A DNA stretch of 5,750 bases. Source: Candidatus Pacearchaeota archaeon RBG_13_36_9 (lineage in GTDB: Archaea; Nanobdellota; Nanobdellia; Pacearchaeales; GW2011-AR1). Below are positions 5,388 through 5,750 of the stretch, piece after piece. Both the position numbers and the translations under genes were made by a program. Numbering within the stretch: the first letter of the stretch is position 1; the number at the start of each line of letters is the position of its first letter. The stretch spans positions 1-5,750 of the forward strand of contig MFWN01000011.1 of NCBI GenBank assembly GCA_001786395.1, read 5' to 3'. The notes beneath the pieces were generated by a model. It was given only the letters and a program-made list of their open reading frames with translations. It was not told the DNA's origin and searched no databases.

Positions 5388-5750
5388 TTTTTACTGGTTT
5401 GATAAACTCTTGAACTTCTAATTTTGATTTATTTCTAAATTCATTAAGTTTTGTGTGGACGCTTTCCCAGTCTTGGTCCGCTAAGGGCTCGACTATCCTA
5501 AACTTCTCTATCTTTTCTCTATGTTTGATCGGTAGAGTGTTCATTAATCTAATCACTTCTTTCTTAGAATAGAGCACCAATGCCCACACATCTGTACCTC
5601 TTTTATAACCTTGCGTTGTATCTTGTCCTTTTTCGAAAGATTTATTTAGCTTCGGGTAAAACCCTTCTTTCTCTAATCTCTGCTTAATTTTTTCAAGCAA
5701 TTCTTTATCGGAATTATAAACTAGCCACGATAATCCTATTTTATTGTGGT
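5350..5750 (-). CDS. LAGLIDADG-type homing-endonuclease-like protein, C-terminal part (runs off the right edge)
   Basis: The frame is open from the right edge (first full codon at 5748) to a TAA at 5350-5352, giving 132 visible residues; the N-terminus is missing. A TTG at 5700 is in frame, but the coding pattern continues upstream of it (SWLVYNSDKELLEKI), so it is not the start. The visible part reads like the C-terminal half of a LAGLIDADG repeat: strand, 'NSDKELLEKIKQRLEKEGF', basic loop, strand 'VWALVLYSKKEV', helix 'IRLMNTLP', then 'HREKIEKF'. This order is common in archaeal stand-alone LAGLIDADG proteins. The catalytic LAGLIDADG helix itself would lie upstream and is not visible, so activity as a nuclease, or a derived regulatory role, cannot be judged. 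The last 50 residues are a charged helical tail whose final codons overlap the amrS start by 38 bases. Confidence 0.6.
   Translation of the reverse strand, partial: HNKIGLSWLVYNSDKELLEKIKQRLEKEGFYPKLNKSFEKGQDTTQGYKRGTDVWALVLYSKKEVIRLMNTLPIKHREKIEKFRIVEPLADQDWESVHTKLNEFRNKSKLEVQEFIKPVKNEESTILSQIKE

Noticed and set aside
5698..5700. TTG at 5700 as start of the rightmost gene
   Set aside because: The open frame and family-like pattern continue upstream to the window edge, so the gene is partial rather than starting here.
1..5750. CRISPR array, tRNA, rRNA or insertion sequence
   Set aside because: No regularly spaced repeats, cloverleaf, rRNA-like stretch or transposase was found on either strand by eye.

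Overview
This window looks like archaeal DNA, most likely from a DPANN-type lineage such as the Woesearchaeota or Pacearchaeota. The sequence is AT-rich and gene-dense. Three genes have a TATA-like element about 25-27 bases before the ATG, which predicts leaderless archaeal transcripts. Two genes encode surface proteins with a signal peptide, many N-glycosylation sequons and a C-terminal membrane anchor. A radical SAM protein of the AmmeMemoRadiSam family, widespread in archaea, is also present. The lineage is inferred from style and content; no rRNA is present to confirm it.

Left block (1-989, minus strand): a two-gene unit. The promoter-proximal gene encodes an AbrB-like swapped-hairpin domain fused to a minimal nucleotidyltransferase. 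Its stop codon overlaps, as ATGA, the start of a second gene that runs off the left edge. A palindromic, 11-bp-periodic element lies between the TATA box and the start codon and is a good candidate for an autoregulatory operator. This is the layout of a toxin-antitoxin-like module, but the partner's identity cannot be settled here. The first 56 bases are a GC-rich imperfect inverted repeat that contrasts with its surroundings.

Centre-left (1020-2718, plus strand): a divergent small basic protein of 101 aa, loosely resembling toxin-like DUF4258/BrnT-type proteins, and then a separately promoted 434-aa glycoprotein-like surface protein with a six-cysteine module, one membrane segment and a basic cytoplasmic tail.

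Right block (5750-2720, minus strand): probably one operon. In transcription order it holds the C-terminal part of a LAGLIDADG-type homing-endonuclease-like protein entering from the right edge, amrS (overlapping it by 38 bases), a membrane-anchored lamin-tail-domain protein (17-base gap), and a conserved-looking cytoplasmic 165-aa protein with a lysine-rich tail (2-base gap). The block converges on the 434-aa gene with one base between stop codons, so terminators must lie inside the opposing genes. The lysine codons of the 165-aa protein supply oligo-T tracts on the plus strand.

No tRNA, rRNA, CRISPR array or insertion sequence was recognised, and no gene-free stretch exceeds 90 bases.
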